A program made the position numbers and the translations under genes. Shown here in pieces: positions 5,717 to 13,621 of a stretch of 14,126 nucleotides of DNA. The stretch lies in NCBI GenBank assembly GCA_903837305.1, contig CAILUB010000015.1, positions 1-14,126 of the forward strand. The letters run 5' to 3'. The stretch's first letter is position 1; every line of letters starts with the position of its first letter. This DNA comes from an uncultured Cytophagaceae bacterium (GTDB lineage Bacteria; Bacteroidota; Bacteroidia; Cytophagales; Spirosomataceae). The notes beneath the pieces are model-generated. The model ran no database searches. It saw only the letters and a list, made by a program, of their open reading frames with translations, and had not been told where the DNA came from.

Positions 5717-7834
5717 ATGAAAAATTATTTCTGGCTCGCAGCCTTGCTGTGCTGTATCCATTCTGCACACGCGCAAACTCCACTCAAGACCATTAATTAC
5801 CAAGCGATTATCGTCGACACTTCCGCTATTCAGTCGCCGGGTGGTGCCATTCAGGCGCAATTGTATTTGAAAAAAGACGTTTGGGTGAAGTTTGGAATAT
5901 ATTCTGGATTGGCTTTGCTGTTTGAGGAGTTGCATAAAACGAAGACGGATGCGTATGGATTAATAAATTTAGAGATTGGTGCGGGGGAAAATACGGGAGT
6001 GAGTGGGACTTTTGTTGAATTAAATTGGGGTGGTTTAGCGCATAAATTAGTGACTAAAGTGAGTTTTGATGCAGGGCTCAACTACATTGAAATTAGTGAT
6101 CGCGGTTTTAATTATTTGCCCTATGCCCATTTTTCAGAGGAAGCAGGAAAGCTGAGCGGAATATTGTCGTTGACCGCTGGAGGTACGGGAGCTAAAACGG
6201 CGGAGGCCTCACGCGAGAATTTAGGATTAGGCAAGATTGATAATACGGCGGATGTGGATAAGCCGGTGTCTGGCTTGGTTTTGGCACAATTAAACGGGAA
6301 GGAATCCCTCTCGAATAAATCTACTTCTTTTATAAGCGATTCCGCTTCGATTGAAAAATACCCTAGTGTGAATGCGGTGAAGAGGTATTTGGAAAGTTAT
6401 TTTGCCAAAGATACCGTCGCTAGCAAGGCAAGCTCAGCAAGTTTAGCGGCTAGAGCCACCCTATTAGAAACACCGCGCACCATTAATGGGGTGCCTTTTG
6501 ATGGATCATCCAACATTTCATTTGCATTAGATTCTCTTAGTGGAATTTTAGCCTTAACTAAGGGAGGAACAGGGGCTACGACCGCAGCGGCAGCGCGGAC
6601 TAATTTAGGATTAAGCATAGGAACAGATGTGCAGGCGCCATTAGTAGTGGGGGTGGATTATCAATCTCCACTTCTCGCGGGAACGGATTTTCAAATTCCA
6701 TTAGTTGCCGGTATCGATTATCAAACACCACTTATTGCAGGTATTGACTACCAAAACCCTTTAACTGCCGGTTCAGGTCTTCAATTAGCTGGTAATACAA
6801 TTCAAGCCACCGGCTTAACAACGGCAAATCTTTCTTCTACTGCCAGCATCACCAATGGCCAATTAGCGAACCATCAACTAACGTTAGGATCTACCACAAT
6901 CGTTTTAGGTGGGACTTATACCAGTATGTCTGGGTTTAGCGAAATCAGTGCCACAAATTTTGTAGGAGATTTAACGGGAAATGCGAGTACGGCTTCAGCT
7001 GCTCTGACTGCTGTTTCAGCCACGACTGCATTGACAGCTAACTCAGCTGCAACTGCCGCAAGTGCCACCTTCGCCACGACAGCTTTAACGGCAAATTCCG
7101 CCAGCACAGCCATTAGCGCAACTTATGCGAGCACTGCGAATACTGCAACTACCGCCACCACAGCCTCAAGCCTAACCACCCCCCAAACCATCTTCGGCTA
7201 TCTCTTCGATGGAAGCACCGCCTTATCAGGCGTCATTTCATCCACCTACGGAGGTACGGGAATGGATAATGGCACTAAAACAATCACCTTGGGAGGGGAC
7301 CTAGTGACTTCTGGGAATTATTCCACGACGATAAACACTACGGGCGTAACGAATATTACGCTTCCTACCTCGGGTACGATGGCCACGCTAGCAGGTACCG
7401 AAACACTCACGAACAAGACCTTTGTCAATTCGACTTTAACTGGAACCTTAACGCTGGGCGGAACGACGTATCCTTCCGGCCCAGGTGCCACCGGTCAAGT
7501 CCTGAGTTTAACTTCCTCCGGAGTGGCGAGTTGGACGAGCGCCTTGAGAGACGGTTTTGACGAAACCACCGCCACCGGTTCCACGGGAAATTTAGTGGCA
7601 GTCACTGCCGGCCAAACGAACTTTACGCTGACGCAGACGCCGCACGCAAGCACTAAACTGAAGATGTATGTGAATGGTATTTTGATCAGTCAAAACGCTT
7701 ACAGCTACAAGACCACAAGCGCATTTTCGACGAATTCGACAGTGCCCACGCCTTTTTTGGCCTATGTGACGGCAAACAATGGCTCCATTACGATTGCCCT
7801 AGGCGACCGCATTCAGTTTGTTTACTCGTACTAG
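5717..7834 (+). CDS. tail-fibre-like exported surface protein
   Basis: A 705-aa protein. ATG 5717 is preferred to the in-frame TTG at 5711 because it opens a clean signal peptide (MKNYFWLAALLCCIHSAHAQ). Residues 21-150 are an N-terminal module analogous to that of the 2358 protein (INYQAII.., YGLINLEIGAG, LPYAHFSE). The rest is phage tail-fibre vocabulary: GGTG units at 155, 283 and 512; NLGLGKIDNTADVDKPVS; KYPSVNAVKRYLESYF; RTINGVPFDGSSNI; GTMATLAGTETLTNKTF. Residues 306-352 are a 10-residue tandem repeat, and 436-485 are Ala/Thr-rich 18-residue repeats. The C-terminal 90 residues (TLTQTPHAS..LKMYVNGILI..) look like a beta-rich tip domain. No T9SS sorting domain is visible. It has its own promoter and lies one base before the beta-helix gene. 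It is a structural surface fibre by inference, not a phage gene: no other virion gene is nearby. Confidence 0.82.
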   Translation: MKNYFWLAALLCCIHSAHAQTPLKTINYQAIIVDTSAIQSPGGAIQAQLYLKKDVWVKFGIYSGLALLFEELHKTKTDAYGLINLEIGAGENTGVSGTFVELNWGGLAHKLVTKVSFDAGLNYIEISDRGFNYLPYAHFSEEAGKLSGILSLTAGGTGAKTAEASRENLGLGKIDNTADVDKPVSGLVLAQLNGKESLSNKSTSFISDSASIEKYPSVNAVKRYLESYFAKDTVASKASSASLAARATLLETPRTINGVPFDGSSNISFALDSLSGILALTKGGTGATTAAAARTNLGLSIGTDVQAPLVVGVDYQSPLLAGTDFQIPLVAGIDYQTPLIAGIDYQNPLTAGSGLQLAGNTIQATGLTTANLSSTASITNGQLANHQLTLGSTTIVLGGTYTSMSGFSEISATNFVGDLTGNASTASAALTAVSATTALTANSAATAASATFATTALTANSASTAISATYASTANTATTATTASSLTTPQTIFGYLFDGSTALSGVISSTYGGTGMDNGTKTITLGGDLVTSGNYSTTINTTGVTNITLPTSGTMATLAGTETLTNKTFVNSTLTGTLTLGGTTYPSGPGATGQVLSLTSSGVASWTSALRDGFDETTATGSTGNLVAVTAGQTNFTLTQTPHASTKLKMYVNGILISQNAYSYKTTSAFSTNSTVPTPFLAYVTANNGSITIALGDRIQFVYSY
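6632..6772 (+). repeat. 30-bp tandem repeat (4.7 copies) in the 5717 gene
   Basis: Units begin at 6632, 6662, 6692, 6722 and 6752 with an exact 30-bp period, each encoding Q-x-P-L-(10-residue unit)-(A/V)G-x-D-(Y/F), for example QAPLVVGVDY, QSPLLAGTDF, QIPLVAGIDY and QTPLIAGIDY. The protein period is strict, while third codon positions have drifted between units. Confidence 0.93.
7022..7171 (+). repeat. 54-bp tandem repeat (2.8 copies), Ala/Thr-rich
   Basis: Units at 7022, 7076 and 7130 (the last truncated) encode TTALTANSAATAASATFA, TTALTANSASTAISATYA and STANTATTATTASS. The 18-residue period and small-residue composition suggest a fibrous shaft segment. Confidence 0.85.
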
Positions 7835-7835
7835 G

Positions 7836-10800
7836 ATGAAGAAGCTATTCATTCTATTCGTGTTTTTTGCGGGGCAACTATCTGCCCAAAACAGCAATCT
7901 CTCCATCGTTTCAGGCGCCACGAGTGGAGGAACCTGGTCGCCCGTACTGACGAATGGAACGACGGGGACGACCTATACTTTTACGCCAGATGGAGATAAT
8001 GCAACAGTGAGCAAGACAGAGATTGACGATTTGTTACGGGTGAAAACGAGCAACGTTATCATTAATACGGTCTGCTCAGCCTGTACACAAACGGGTCAAA
8101 TCGATTTTAACACGGCCCTTAGTTCCTACAATCAAAATGGCGTCTTGAGTAACAAAACTTTAACGTTCAATGCTTCGGCGGACGTGAATATCGGGAATCC
8201 TGTTACACTTCGTTCGACGACTACTTATGCGGGTAATTTAGGGTCCTTGAGTTTAGTCATTAACACTCCAGGGAACATTAATGTAACGGCCGAAATCCTA
8301 TTGAACAACACGTCAGAGGTAGGCAGTTCCGTGATTTTGACGCAAGGAGGATCCGTAACCTTGAATTCAACCGCTGGATCCGTGAAAGTGACACGGAACA
8401 TCAATTGCAGTGGAACAAACAATACGACTAATTCAGGGCTGTATAATGGAACGGGTGGTTCCATCACCATCAAAGGAGCAGCTGGCGTCACTATTTCCGG
8501 AACCTTATTTTCGACAAGCAGGATAGATTATGCGGGAGCGATTACGGTTTTGGATGGAAACACGAATGTTACGATGGGTGGGGTGAATGATGGGATTAGC
8601 GGTGTCATGAAAGGGGGAGCCTTCAAAAAAATGGGGTCGGGTACCTTGAAGTTGAGTGGGACGAATAATGCGGTTTCGTCTTCTGAGCTGGCGGACGGAA
8701 CTTTGCAATTAGCGGGAGGCACGGCTTTGCCGGACTACAATACGCTGTCATTTACGGGGGCAAACACGACTTTGGATTTAAACGGATTTTCAGAATCGAT
8801 TGGGTCGATTGCTAGCAACAGTGGCTACGGCAAGGTAACCAGTAGTGTGGCGGGGAATATCACGTTAACGCTAGGCTTGAGTAATTTGAATACTACCTAT
8901 ACCGGTTTGATTGAGGATGGGCTGGGAGTTTTGTCTTTGGCCAAATACGGCGAATCCTTCTCCCTCGGAAATGTTACCCACAGCCAAGCGAATACCTACA
9001 CGGGTTTGACCACGATCTACGCGGGAACCTTATCCATCTACAACGGCCGCTCTTTGGGAAGTACGAGCGGTGGAACGATTGTGCGAGGAACGGGAAAATT
9101 AGCGCTAAATAATAACATCAATGTGGGGGCAGAAGACTTAACCCTGAACTTAAATGGCGTTTCACTGTCTAATGTCAGCGGCGATAATACGTATGGAGGA
9201 GCTATTTCTTTAGGCCAAAACACCACCATCAATAGCACTGCCGGCACCCTCTCTTTGACGCAAACGATGACAGGGAACAATTTTTCCCTAGCCACGACAG
9301 GCGCTGGATCGATGACGCTCAGCGGGACCCTAACTTTAGGGACAGGCGGCGTTACTAACAATATGGGCACTTTTTCCCTTTATTCAGCGGGTATTTACAG
9401 CGGAGCAACGACCGTCTCGAGTGGCATTGTACACATTCGAAATAGTGGATCCTTAGGTTCAGGCGCAGTCACCGTGGCGCTGGGAGGAAGCCTGCAGTTG
9501 CAAGGGGGAATTGCTATTTCCAATACCCTAAGTTTGAAAGGTACAGGCCCACTCGGGACTGGCGCACTCCAAAGTGTCGCAGGAATAAATGCCGTGAGCG
9601 GTACGATTACTTTGACGGGCGACACACGTATGAATGCGGATCTAAATAGCCAGTTAACATTAAATAGCAACCTTAGCGCTGGAGCCGCCGGCTTAACCAT
9701 AGGGGGAGCTGGAAATATCCTTTTAAATGGTAGTTTGAGTGGAAGCGGGAGCCTCGCTAACACGTGGGGGACGAGTCCTATCCAGCTCAATGTGGCCACG
9801 AGTTTGATTAAAGATGGCACGGGATCGCTCACCTTGAATGCTGCCAATAGCTATACGGGCGCGACGGTCATTAGCAGTGGGAATCTAGCTTTAGGGGCGA
9901 CAGAAGTGATTAATAATGCCGCCATGATTCTTTTTAATGGAGGAAAATTGAGTTCAGGAGGTTATTCGGAGACTTTGGGGCCTATTTCGATTTTATCAGA
10001 GGGATCTGAGATTGAATTAGGGGCAGGTGTTCATGAGTTGCGTTTTGGCACTAAAAATACGTGGGATTTTAGAACCCTGAACATAAGCGGCTGGCAAGGA
10101 AACGCCGGCATTTCAGGGACGGATGGACGTATTTACGTGGAAAATAGCGCTGTACTTTCGTTAACGGAAGTAGAGCAGGTGAAATTTAGTACAGCTAATG
10201 CGATACAATTGATATCGGGAGAACTGGTCCCGAACGCCATAGCTCAAAGCGGGAATGCGAATATTCGTTTTACGACCGGGATTACGGTGAATGGAACGTG
10301 GTCCCCCGCACTTTTGAGCGGTGCCACGAATACGACGTATACTTTTACCCCCTCTGCGAATCACGCGAATATAAACCCAACGGATGTAGACCTAATTTTG
10401 CGTACCCGTTATAGCCATGCTACAATCAATACGGCCTGTGTTTCTTGTTCCCAATCGGGAATTATTAACGTGAATACACCCATCGAAACTTGGAATGATC
10501 GTGGGCCTACTTTTAATAAGTTCTTGACCATTAATGCTGCTTCAGATGCGAATATTTTGTCCCCTATTGTCATGCGCTATGCTACGGATGCCTATGGAGA
10601 TAAGGGGATTTTGAGTTTTTATTTGAATACGGCGGGGAGTATCTACGTGAATGCAGCGATAAATACGAACATTCCGCTTTCTCGAAGTTCGACTATTCCA
10701 TTGACGGATGGTGGGAGTGTGTATTTGAATTCAACTGCAGGTTCGGTTTTTGTCAACGCGGCTATTAATACGAGTGGGGCAGTTAGTACGACGAATGCTT

Positions 10801-11579
10801 CGTCTAATTCAGGAGTCGGGGGGACGATTTCCATCACGGGTGCTGGTGGGGTTAGTGTGTATAACACGCTAACGGCAACAGGACGAACGTATGGTAATTT
10901 AACTTTTAGCACCGGAAATAATGTGGTGACGACAGGTAATGGGGTGAATGACGGAATCACGCGTGTGATGATAGGTCGTACGCTTTCCAAATCAGGAACA
11001 GGAACACTCCAGCTCAGCGCAGCGAATCAGGTTTCGGACACTTATATGTATGGAGGAATTTTACGAATAGGGATAGCAGGTGCCATTCCATCCTACAGTA
11101 CCATCAATTTTTCAGGAGGCCAACTGAATGATGGAGGCTTTAGCTCTACGTTAGGTACACTGTATGTGTATAACAATGCTACAATTACCTTAGGGAATTC
11201 AGCCCATGAGTTGAAATTCACGAACTTAGGGTCCTTGTCAGCTACTAAAATGTTGACTTTTGAGATGGGTGATGGCTCGGTGGCGGATTTAGGTTTGAAT
11301 ACGTATGGAGCTTTCGTTAGTACATCCACTTCGTTTGTTAACCCATTCGGTAAAAAGCAAAGTACGCTCACAGGCGCTTTAAGCCGTTTCGGAACGGTAG
11401 TTTCCTCGATTATTGGTGCGCCAGGAAGTCCGGTACGTGTTTATCTAGGATATGACTTAAGTACCTCCCAAAAAGCTCAAGTCCAATTCTACAACACCAG
11501 CCTCGCGAAATACTACACCACAACGCAAAAGCCCGTGGCCGTCACGAATGGCGAAATGTTGCCTTTAGCTCCTAAATAA
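7836..11579 (+). CDS. giant beta-helix-type surface protein with autotransporter-associated repeats
   Basis: A 1247-aa exported protein. ATG 7836 opens the signal peptide MKKLFILFVFFAGQLSAQ; the frame extends upstream to a TTG at 7818, but that would lie inside the preceding gene and spoil the signal. The body is Gly/Ser/Thr/Asn-rich with repeats like the autotransporter-associated beta-strand family: KKMGSGTLKLSGTNN (about residue 262), SYTGATVISSGNLALG (about 665) and SKSGTGTLQLSAANQ (about 1049). These normally form a right-handed beta-helix. Residues about 22-338 and 810-1126 are duplicate copies, each with a CxxC (C80/C83, C868/C871). A module ending in GELVP (about 745-800) follows the first repeats. 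There is no autotransporter barrel and no recognisable T9SS domain, so the export route is open. It follows the tail-fibre-like gene by one base, so the two are probably co-translated. An adhesin role is inferred. Confidence 0.82.
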   Translation: MKKLFILFVFFAGQLSAQNSNLSIVSGATSGGTWSPVLTNGTTGTTYTFTPDGDNATVSKTEIDDLLRVKTSNVIINTVCSACTQTGQIDFNTALSSYNQNGVLSNKTLTFNASADVNIGNPVTLRSTTTYAGNLGSLSLVINTPGNINVTAEILLNNTSEVGSSVILTQGGSVTLNSTAGSVKVTRNINCSGTNNTTNSGLYNGTGGSITIKGAAGVTISGTLFSTSRIDYAGAITVLDGNTNVTMGGVNDGISGVMKGGAFKKMGSGTLKLSGTNNAVSSSELADGTLQLAGGTALPDYNTLSFTGANTTLDLNGFSESIGSIASNSGYGKVTSSVAGNITLTLGLSNLNTTYTGLIEDGLGVLSLAKYGESFSLGNVTHSQANTYTGLTTIYAGTLSIYNGRSLGSTSGGTIVRGTGKLALNNNINVGAEDLTLNLNGVSLSNVSGDNTYGGAISLGQNTTINSTAGTLSLTQTMTGNNFSLATTGAGSMTLSGTLTLGTGGVTNNMGTFSLYSAGIYSGATTVSSGIVHIRNSGSLGSGAVTVALGGSLQLQGGIAISNTLSLKGTGPLGTGALQSVAGINAVSGTITLTGDTRMNADLNSQLTLNSNLSAGAAGLTIGGAGNILLNGSLSGSGSLANTWGTSPIQLNVATSLIKDGTGSLTLNAANSYTGATVISSGNLALGATEVINNAAMILFNGGKLSSGGYSETLGPISILSEGSEIELGAGVHELRFGTKNTWDFRTLNISGWQGNAGISGTDGRIYVENSAVLSLTEVEQVKFSTANAIQLISGELVPNAIAQSGNANIRFTTGITVNGTWSPALLSGATNTTYTFTPSANHANINPTDVDLILRTRYSHATINTACVSCSQSGIINVNTPIETWNDRGPTFNKFLTINAASDANILSPIVMRYATDAYGDKGILSFYLNTAGSIYVNAAINTNIPLSRSSTIPLTDGGSVYLNSTAGSVFVNAAINTSGAVSTTNASSNSGVGGTISITGAGGVSVYNTLTATGRTYGNLTFSTGNNVVTTGNGVNDGITRVMIGRTLSKSGTGTLQLSAANQVSDTYMYGGILRIGIAGAIPSYSTINFSGGQLNDGGFSSTLGTLYVYNNATITLGNSAHELKFTNLGSLSATKMLTFEMGDGSVADLGLNTYGAFVSTSTSFVNPFGKKQSTLTGALSRFGTVVSSIIGAPGSPVRVYLGYDLSTSQKAQVQFYNTSLAKYYTTTQKPVAVTNGEMLPLAPK
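7899..8850 (+). repeat. first copy of the duplicated ~310-residue region in the 7836 gene
   Basis: It reads GTWSPVLTNGTTGTTYTFTP, then TVCSACTQTGQI, GGSVTLNSTAGSVKV and VNDGISGVMKGG. Each of these has a counterpart exactly or nearly 788 residues later. Boundaries are approximate. Confidence 0.8.
10263..11214 (+). repeat. second copy of the duplicated region in the 7836 gene
   Basis: It reads GTWSPALLSGATNTTYTFTP, then ACVSCSQSGII, GGSVYLNSTAGSVFV and VNDGITRVMIGR. The Trp of GTWSP (34 and 822) and the first Cys (80 and 868) both lie 788 residues apart, so the early part aligns without gaps. Between those anchors the two copies have diverged clearly, so the duplication is old. Confidence 0.8.
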
Positions 11580-11581
11580 AA

Positions 11582-13111
11582 TTAATTCCCTAATCTAAAA
11601 TACTGTTGATTCGTCGCTAAAAATGGCTTTTCGGCATAGACGATTGCATCGAATAATTTGCAGTCATATCCCGCCACCTTGTTTAACACTTTCAATTTCA
11701 CGTGGTGTTTCCCGGTCGCTAATTTATACTTCCAAGTGATCTCGTGGCGTCTGGTGGTGAAGGCCACCGGCAGTTTTACTTTTTCAAATAGCTTGCCATC
11801 CACAAATACTTCTAAATCAAAAGTCCCCGGATCTACCGACGCCCATTTCGCGGTTTCGCCGCGCACCACGAAGCCATTTCCTTCGAAGTCGAAGTCATAC
11901 TCGTCGGTCAAGTTTTTCCCGATGTTGATCTTTTCGGTAGGGAATGAATGGTCAAAACTTTGTTCGAAGGCTACTGCTTTAGGTGTAGAATAGGGGATGC
12001 TTACGGCATTTTCAGAAACAGTTCCGCCATTATTTTTGATGTTTTGCAAAGCGTGTTTAAAGCCGATTTCGTACACATCGTTTAGGGAAGTGGACGTGTA
12101 TTTGAAGTCGATGTCTTCCGCCTCTTTCAAACCTAATTTCCAATAAGAAGGGATATTTTCATAACCGATCATCGCACCTAAAATTCCTGCAGCAGACGAT
12201 GGATTACAATCCGCGTCTTGTCCACACCGTGTGGAGATTTCAATCGTTTTACCAAAATCCCCATTCCCATACAATAACCCAATCACCACATAAGCTGAGT
12301 TCACGGTCGCATCGATGTTGAAAGGAGCGAATACCCCGTCTGGACAGCCGATGTCATTCGCCCATTTGTTTTGAACTTCTAACCAGGTTTTTGTCCAGTC
12401 GTTCGGGTATTGTTTGTGCCATTTGATGACATCTGAGATGCATTGATAGTATTGGCTGTTCGCTGGGATGGTTTTCAAAGCCTCAGAAACCACCTTGTTA
12501 ATGTCATTGTTGATGAATGCCAAAGTATAGCAGGCCCCTAAATAGACCCCACCATAATAGCCATCGCCATAGTTCATGATGTGCCCGATTTTATCGGAGA
12601 TTTTAGACGCCGCGTTCGGCATACCCGGTGACATTAAACCAGCAAAATCACATTCGATTTGGTAATCGATACAATCCGCGTGCGGATTATTCTCCCAGTA
12701 TCCTGACGCTGGAGGCATCATCCCATTCAAGATATTGTAACGTCCTGCTTGATTTGCATGCCAAAGTGCATAACCCGCATTCGCATAAGCCTTCGCGTGT
12801 GATTCAATAGGCGCATTCAATCCCTCTTTCTCAAAAACCTCCACGAATGTCAAATCCATATACAAATCATCGTACAATCCCGGATTATTGATCATCGTAT
12901 TCTTCAAATAGCCATCGTACCAGGGAATGGGCTGGTAGGAATTGATCATCGTGCCATTATAGCGAAACTCCATAGGTCCTCCAAAAGTCACGCCAATCGT
13001 CTGGCCAGCCCAGCCTCCCTTGATTTTGTCTTTCAGGACAGCCTTGCTCATGGAGATATTTTGCGCTTGCGCGGCGATGGCAAACAAAAGTAGGAGGGCT
13101 ATTTTTTTCAT
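11582..13111 (-). CDS. secreted ADP-ribosylglycohydrolase-family protein
   Basis: A 509-aa protein with a signal peptide (MKKIALLLLFAIAAQAQ). Residues 22-350 match the ADP-ribosylglycohydrolase fold: KDKIKGGWAGQTIGVTFGGP near the start, the acidic motif DDLYMD (81-86), and GQDADCNPSSAAGILGAMIG (297-316), which corresponds to the family's GGDxDT..AxxAGALLGA metal-binding signature. Known members remove ADP-ribose from proteins or related N- or O-glycosidic substrates using two divalent metals. Here Cys replaces the usual Thr of the DxDT motif, and the protein is exported, so a different glycoside may be the substrate. Residues about 370-509 form a beta-rich accessory domain (FDLEVFVDGKLFEKVKLP). 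It converges on the surface block with a 2-bp gap and diverges from the 13178 gene. No clear promoter is visible; a purine run (AAAAAG) precedes the ATG. Confidence 0.85.
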   Translation of the reverse strand: MKKIALLLLFAIAAQAQNISMSKAVLKDKIKGGWAGQTIGVTFGGPMEFRYNGTMINSYQPIPWYDGYLKNTMINNPGLYDDLYMDLTFVEVFEKEGLNAPIESHAKAYANAGYALWHANQAGRYNILNGMMPPASGYWENNPHADCIDYQIECDFAGLMSPGMPNAASKISDKIGHIMNYGDGYYGGVYLGACYTLAFINNDINKVVSEALKTIPANSQYYQCISDVIKWHKQYPNDWTKTWLEVQNKWANDIGCPDGVFAPFNIDATVNSAYVVIGLLYGNGDFGKTIEISTRCGQDADCNPSSAAGILGAMIGYENIPSYWKLGLKEAEDIDFKYTSTSLNDVYEIGFKHALQNIKNNGGTVSENAVSIPYSTPKAVAFEQSFDHSFPTEKINIGKNLTDEYDFDFEGNGFVVRGETAKWASVDPGTFDLEVFVDGKLFEKVKLPVAFTTRRHEITWKYKLATGKHHVKLKVLNKVAGYDCKLFDAIVYAEKPFLATNQQYFRLGN

Positions 13112-13165
13112 CTTTTTGTCGTATTTATTCCCTGTAAATTAATAAGTATTTTTCAATTTCTGACT

Positions 13166-13173
13166 TACCTTTG
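13166..13173 (+). promoter_or_regulatory. -7 promoter box of the Cys-protein/TonB-receptor operon
   Basis: TACCTTTG is a perfect TAnnTTTG and is followed by the CATC often seen after this box. The expected transcript start is within a few bases of the GTG at 13178, so the mRNA would be leaderless or nearly so. No clear -33 TTG is seen at the usual distance. Confidence 0.65.
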
Positions 13174-13177
13174 CATC

Positions 13178-13555
13178 GTGAAACGCATTGTAGCTCTCTT
13201 ATTGTTCTTAGCTATGCAGGTTCCCTTGATGAATCAATGGGGTGCTGTGGCATACTACCGCATTAATCGCGACTACATTGCAGAAAACCTTTGTGTGAAC
13301 CGCGATAAACCGATGTTGAACTGTAACGGTCAATGTTATTTAGCGAAAAAACTACAGGCTGCAGAGGAAAAAGAGCAAAAATCGAATTCGGAGCGTTTAG
13401 AAAAAATGCCAGAAGTAGTGTTGAGCTTTCAAACCATTCAACCTGTCTTTGCCGCTCGTTTCACCGCTTCAGAACTCGTTGAAAATCATTTCACATCAAC
13501 GGAATTCTTCCCTAATTCAGCCGATAAAGGCTTTTTCCACCCGCCACAGGTCTAA
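13178..13555 (+). CDS. small exported Cys-containing protein, conserved next to TonB receptors
   Basis: A 125-aa protein of unknown function. The GTG start gives the hydrophobic export-like N-terminus MKRIVALLLFLAMQVPLMNQ; the next Met (residue 13) would remove most of it. The core YYRINRDYIAENLCVNRDKP and LNCNGQCYLAKK carries three cysteines (C39, C49, C53), and the CNGQCYL part resembles a small Bacteroidota family that I recall lying beside TonB receptors. The second half is Glu/Lys-rich (60-80) and then unremarkable. It sits 66 bp before the TonB receptor on the same strand behind a perfect -7 box, so the two are probably one operon. Metal binding, possibly copper, is a guess from the cysteines and context only. 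Confidence 0.75.
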   Translation: MKRIVALLLFLAMQVPLMNQWGAVAYYRINRDYIAENLCVNRDKPMLNCNGQCYLAKKLQAAEEKEQKSNSERLEKMPEVVLSFQTIQPVFAARFTASELVENHFTSTEFFPNSADKGFFHPPQV

Positions 13556-13575
13556 TTAATTTTCTTGACGCTTTA

Positions 13576-13596
13576 CCCGTGGCTTGAAGTCATGGG
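13576..13596 (+). other. hairpin between the Cys-protein gene and the TonB-receptor gene
   Basis: CCCGTGGCT (13576-13584) pairs with AGTCATGGG (13588-13596), nine pairs including two G-T, around a TGA loop. There is no T-tract, so it is not a terminator. It lies 25 nt before the receptor start and could affect mRNA stability or translation. Its sequence recalls hairpins at the ends of IS200/IS605-type elements, but no element is present. Confidence 0.5.
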
Positions 13597-13621
13597 CATT
13601 ACTCATTTTAATTAATTATAC

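Noticed and set aside
5717..7834. Prophage tail-fibre gene
   Set aside because: The repeats look like phage tail fibres, but the protein has a signal peptide and a Bacteroidota-type N-terminal module, and no baseplate, sheath, capsid, terminase or lysis gene is nearby.
9038..9847. Long minus-strand open frames (110 and 150 codons) opposite the beta-helix gene
   Set aside because: They are rich in Pro, Ala and Val as expected for the antisense of Gly/Ser/Thr-rich repeats, have no start context and lie inside a clear plus-strand gene.
7836..11579. Classical type Va autotransporter
   Set aside because: The passenger-like repeats are present, but the C-terminal 80-100 residues do not look like a membrane barrel and lack a terminal aromatic strand.
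11658..11993. 111-codon plus-strand open frame opposite the glycohydrolase-family gene
   Set aside because: It is a shadow of the minus-strand gene, which has a signal peptide and conserved family motifs.
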